From contig NZ_JAFNLL010000004.1 of NCBI RefSeq assembly GCF_017368795.1, positions 248,001-312,000 on the forward strand: a DNA stretch of 64,000 bases. Reading direction: 5' to 3'. Source of the stretch: Arthrobacter cavernae. GTDB lineage: Bacteria > Actinomycetota > Actinomycetes > Actinomycetales > Micrococcaceae. Position numbers and translations under genes: made by a program. Below are positions 60,683 through 64,000 of this stretch, in pieces (the stretch's first letter is position 1; each line of letters opens with the position of its first letter). Under the pieces are notes generated by a model. The model made no database searches. It saw only the letters and a program-made list of their open reading frames with translations, and had not been told where the DNA came from.

Positions 60683-63493
60683 ATGAACGCCGTCCAGAGG
60701 TTCATCAGAAGCCGTGTGCTGCTGCTGACCGCGGCCATTTTGATCGTCGCCATGTGTTTGTCCGTCCTCGTCCAGAGCCAGTCCCAGGCGGCGCTGAACC
60801 GCACCGTGGACGAAAACTCGCGGGGACTCTATGACATCCTGGTCCAGGCCAGGCTGGAGCAGTCCAAGGACGGCGACGGTGGTGCCCTGATCCAGCCGGA
60901 AATCGCCACCGGCCAGGGCGGCATCAGCTTCGAGCAGCTCGACAAGATTCGGGCCATGGGGCACACCGGCGTTGCCGCCCCCATCAGCCTCGTCTCCCGG
61001 GTCACCCAGAACCTCGAGGCACCCAGGCTCAGCGCCATGGACTACCTCGGCTTCAACTCCGGCCTGGCCGGTACCGTAACGGCCGGGGACCCCTCCGCGC
61101 TGGACCCCGCCAAATGGCCGGCCGCCGAATCCGTGCTGTCCGCCGCTCCCAAGAACTACCGACTGACCGCCACCGCAGTCAGCTCCGACGGCGTCAACGA
61201 ACAGACCCTGTTCAAGACCAGCGCCGAAGGCACCCTGGGCAAGGGCCGCCTTGTGGAGGAACAGACCGCGGGCGGCAAGAGCATCCGCATCGCCGGGGCC
61301 GAGGGCGAGACCGGCATCAAGTTCCCGGCACCGGCCGGAGGCTCCGAACACAACCTCTTCAACCTCTCCGTGGCACTGCCCCTGGCGCCCGAAGTGACCG
61401 AGTCCGTGGTCGCCGTCGACCCTTCCGCCGAGCGCGCCCTGCTGGGCTCCGCGGGCGACTTCCTGGCCCCGCTGGAGAAGGCCCCGCCGGCTGATGCCCG
61501 CGACGCCGGCGCCATCGGCCGCCACTTCGAAAGCCTCTTCACCAACGGCATCGGCATGGACGAGCTCACCGAAGGCCCGGATTTCCTGGGCGTCAAGCTG
61601 AAGCACTGGGCACCCCTGATGACCCAGTACCAGCAGGCCAAGCGTGACGGCAAGCTCACCGCCGACTCGCAGGCCATTCCGCTGATCGTGCGCTCGGGCA
61701 CCTCCCTGGACCTGAAGTACTCGGTCAAGATCGAGGAAATCGACGCCAGCGGCAAGGTGGTCAAGGACGTCGGAACCGTCACCCGCTCGCTGGACAAGGA
61801 CTACCTTCCCTTCGTCTCCAATTCCCCGTTCGCCCTCGAATGGCCCGGCTCCACCGACCACAGCAAGGTGGTGGGCGCCACCGGAAGCTTCAGCCAGGGC
61901 CTCTACAACCCGGCCACCTGGAGTGCTGCCTTCGCCGCGGCACCGCGGTACCAGGACGAGGAAACGGCGGCCAACGGCGCCGTCGGCAAGACTGCTACTC
62001 CCGGCGACTGGGTAACCGTCAACCGTCTGCCCGAGAAGTCGGCCCTCGGCGCCCCGGTGGACCAGACGCAGCGCAAGCCCGTGGACGAACGCTCCTACCG
62101 CGAGGACCTCGAGACCGGCAAGAAGCCCGCCGCACCACTGCCTATGGTCTACGGCACCTTTGACCCCACCGAGGTCCTGGCTGCCGCCGGCGACGTCAAC
62201 CGTCTGCCCTTGGGCGGCTACGACCCCGCCCCGCTGACCCTGGGCAAGGACGCCGAAGGCAAGGACACCGACGCCACGGTGCTTAAACCGTCGCTGAGCG
62301 CCACGGGACTGGTCAGCCAGTCGGCCGGTGCCATCACCGACTACTACGGCCTTGCCGCAGCCCGCGGCTACGACGCCAACGCCAACGTCATCGACGCCAT
62401 CCGCGTGCGCGCCAACGCCGCCGGCACCTGGAAGCATGCTCAGCCGGAGGTTGAAAAGCTCGCCGCGGAAATCCGCGAGCTCGGCCTCGAAGCCACCGTG
62501 GTGGCCGGTTCCGCCCGCGAGGACACCAGCATCTTCGTCCCCGGCTACTCCAAGGACGACGCCGGCAAGGAAGCCGCGCTGGGCACCGTCCAGCAGTCGT
62601 GGGTGCGCCAGGACGCAGCGGACGCCGTTTCCGGATCGCTGACCGGCACTAACGTCACCCTGCTGTTCCTGACCCTGCTGGGCGCCACCCTGCTGACCGG
62701 TGCCTCCACCGTGAGCTACATCCGCCAGCGCCGGCGCGAGGCAGGCACCCTGCGAGCCATGGGCTGGACCCAGAAGCGGATCCGCTCCTGGGTGCTTGAG
62801 GAATTCGCGGTCGGTGCGGCGGCCCTCGCGGCCGCCGGGATCCTGCTGAGCCTGCTCAGCTGGAACCTTGCCACCGTGATGGTGTCCGTCTCGATGCTGG
62901 CGATCTACGCCGGCGCCGCCTACCTTGCGGCCCGCCAACTGCGCCACCGCGTGGTAGTGGACCAGGAGCCGCAGCACGACGACCGTCTGGTCATGGTGGA
63001 CTCGCCGCTGACCTTCGCCAACCGCCAGCTCACCACGAACCGCTTCAACTCCGCCTCGCTCGCCGTCGCCGTCGGTGTCTTCGGTGCGGCCGTCGGTGCG
63101 CTGATCGCGCTGCTGATCGACATCCCGCGGGCCGCCGGGGCAAGTGCCCTCAGCGGCCTGGCCGCCGCAAGCATCACCTTCCCCAGCGTGCTGCTGGCGG
63201 TCTTCGGTGTGCTCGTGGGCCTGCTGCTGACCCTGGTCACCGGACGATTCGAGCTGCACGCCAAGCGCGAGTACATCGGCACCCTGCGGGCCATGGGCTG
63301 GAACCCGGACATGCTGGGCCAGGTCCGGTTCTTCGAAAACGCACTCGTCGGCACCGTAGCCCTGCCCCTGGGCGTCCTCGGTGCCCTCGGGCTCGGGCTG
63401 CTGCTGGCCCCCTATGCCGCACTCTGGGCCGGACTGGCCGGGCTGCTGGCCGTACTTTGCTGGATTCCCATTGCAACGAAAGTGGTCAAATGA
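60683..63493 (+). CDS. FtsX-type ABC transporter permease
   Basis: A 936-residue ABC permease of the MacB/FtsX group. One N-terminal helix (about 11-33) is followed by a periplasm-facing (exported) domain of over 600 residues. Three helices then lead into the FtsX core (TGASTVSYIRQRRREAGTLRAMGWTQ region split as ASTVSYIRQRR, then AGTLRAMGWTQKRI), and a second FtsX-like block appears near the end (EYIGTLRAMGWNPDMLGQV). Such systems work by mechanotransmission or export lipids or peptides. GGGAG precedes ATG 60683. The stop overlaps the ATPase start by 4 nt. Confidence 0.88.
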   Translation: MNAVQRFIRSRVLLLTAAILIVAMCLSVLVQSQSQAALNRTVDENSRGLYDILVQARLEQSKDGDGGALIQPEIATGQGGISFEQLDKIRAMGHTGVAAPISLVSRVTQNLEAPRLSAMDYLGFNSGLAGTVTAGDPSALDPAKWPAAESVLSAAPKNYRLTATAVSSDGVNEQTLFKTSAEGTLGKGRLVEEQTAGGKSIRIAGAEGETGIKFPAPAGGSEHNLFNLSVALPLAPEVTESVVAVDPSAERALLGSAGDFLAPLEKAPPADARDAGAIGRHFESLFTNGIGMDELTEGPDFLGVKLKHWAPLMTQYQQAKRDGKLTADSQAIPLIVRSGTSLDLKYSVKIEEIDASGKVVKDVGTVTRSLDKDYLPFVSNSPFALEWPGSTDHSKVVGATGSFSQGLYNPATWSAAFAAAPRYQDEETAANGAVGKTATPGDWVTVNRLPEKSALGAPVDQTQRKPVDERSYREDLETGKKPAAPLPMVYGTFDPTEVLAAAGDVNRLPLGGYDPAPLTLGKDAEGKDTDATVLKPSLSATGLVSQSAGAITDYYGLAAARGYDANANVIDAIRVRANAAGTWKHAQPEVEKLAAEIRELGLEATVVAGSAREDTSIFVPGYSKDDAGKEAALGTVQQSWVRQDAADAVSGSLTGTNVTLLFLTLLGATLLTGASTVSYIRQRRREAGTLRAMGWTQKRIRSWVLEEFAVGAAALAAAGILLSLLSWNLATVMVSVSMLAIYAGAAYLAARQLRHRVVVDQEPQHDDRLVMVDSPLTFANRQLTTNRFNSASLAVAVGVFGAAVGALIALLIDIPRAAGASALSGLAAASITFPSVLLAVFGVLVGLLLTLVTGRFELHAKREYIGTLRAMGWNPDMLGQVRFFENALVGTVALPLGVLGALGLGLLLAPYAALWAGLAGLLAVLCWIPIATKVVK

Positions 63494-64000
63494 CTGACAA
63501 CCTCCACCCCGAGCTGACGGCGACCCCGGAATCCACCGACGAGTCGTTTCAGACGCGCGCCAACACCATCGTGAAGGCCGCCGACCACGCGACCCCGCTC
63601 GCACTGAGCCGGATCACCATCCACTACGGCGACGACAGGGCCGGCGGCGCCGAGCCGGTCGACGTCGTCGACGACTTCGACCTGACGCTCCACGCCGGCG
63701 AGATGCACTGCATCGCCGGCCGCAGCGGCTCCGGCAAGACCAGCATCCTGACGGTGAGCGCTGGACTGACGCTCCCGACGTCGGGCCGGGTCTTCTGGGA
63801 GGGCACCTCGCTGGAGAAGATGGGCGACGACGAGATCGCCGACCGCCGCCGTGCCCTGATCGGTTACGTGGACCAGGGCGGCGCCTTGATCGACGGCATG
63901 AGCGCCCTCGAGAACGTCCTGCTGCCGGCCGTGCCCGACGGCGAAGTGGAGCAGCGTACGGAGATGGCCAAGGACCTCCTGGACCTGGTGGGCCTGGGCC
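63490..64000 (+). CDS. ABC transporter ATPase, partial at window end
   Basis: The first 170 residues of the ATPase partner of the FtsX-type permease. An N-terminal extension of about 35 residues precedes the fold. Walker A is GRSGSGKTS and the Q-loop is GYVDQGGALIDGMSALENVLLP split here as YVDQGGAL and SALENVLLP. The signature and Walker B lie beyond the window. It overlaps the permease stop (ATGA), so the two are co-translated. Confidence 0.92.
   Translation, partial: MTDNLHPELTATPESTDESFQTRANTIVKAADHATPLALSRITIHYGDDRAGGAEPVDVVDDFDLTLHAGEMHCIAGRSGSGKTSILTVSAGLTLPTSGRVFWEGTSLEKMGDDEIADRRRALIGYVDQGGALIDGMSALENVLLPAVPDGEVEQRTEMAKDLLDLVGLG

Overview
The window is GC-rich, almost fully coding actinobacterial chromosome. 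It most resembles Arthrobacter, Pseudarthrobacter or another member of the Micrococcaceae. The grounds are the block DUF2017, murI, Rv1339-type metallo-hydrolase, rph and rdgB (also seen around M. tuberculosis Rv1338-Rv1341), the ilvD/ilvBNC/serA block, many GTG starts, and many starts that lie 6-7 nt after a TANNNT -10 box. No rRNA, phage, insertion sequence or CRISPR array was seen.

Layout. 1-3.8 kb: cell-wall, nucleotide-hygiene and RNA-processing genes (DUF2017, murI, MBL phosphodiesterase, rph, rdgB), closed by a hairpin shared with the converging dedA. 4.7-6.3 kb: a decayed GntR/ABC transporter operon with three separate deletions. 6.3-11.1 kb: exonuclease-BRCT protein, DUF4395, ADP-ribosylglycohydrolase, two DUF202 proteins and an aquaporin. 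11.1-15.4 kb: sbcD-sbcC. 15.5-17.0 kb: an MFS transporter behind a palindromic promoter and a tiny upstream ORF. 17.0-21.5 kb: IclR regulator, flavin reductase, HpaB-type hydroxylase and an MHS-family importer, which reads as an aromatic-compound module. 21.7-24.2 kb: an amidohydrolase remnant, then phosphoribosyltransferase-rtcB with a divergent winged-helix regulator. 24.2-29.6 kb: a 2-oxoacid dehydrogenase operon (E1 alpha, E1 beta, free lipoyl protein, alpha/beta hydrolase), an amino-acid permease and an Lrp regulator.

29.7-35.7 kb: the NAD operon (nrtR-like, nadA, nadB, nadC, cysteine desulfurase) behind a strong dyad. 35.7-40.1 kb: GtrA, FAH-family enzyme, DM13 protein, DUF1684, transglutaminase and MarR. 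40.1-47.8 kb: LLM oxidoreductase, RND permease, mqo and a peptide-type solute-binding lipoprotein, all on the minus strand. 48.0-49.2 kb: tRNA-Leu(UAG), bcp and two tandem tRNA-Lys(CUU) genes. 49.3-51.6 kb: a PQQ-type sugar dehydrogenase lipoprotein and a membrane-anchored Ala/Pro/Glu-rich protein. 51.7-60.4 kb: a LysR regulator, then ilvD, an attenuator with a Val-rich leader peptide, ilvB-ilvN-ilvC and serA. 60.7-64 kb: an FtsX-type ABC permease and its ATPase, cut by the window end.

Functionally this is mostly core metabolism (branched-chain amino acids, serine, NAD, malate oxidation) with accessory catabolic and transport modules. The most noteworthy signals are regulatory or architectural: a widespread leaderless-start pattern, the MRRL micro-ORF before an MFS gene, a two-gene version of an AcoC-like E2, an ilv attenuator, the NrtR, MarR and IclR candidate operators, a roughly 110-bp palindromic element over the serA stop, and the decayed ABC operon. 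I saw no clear wholly new defence or biosynthetic system.
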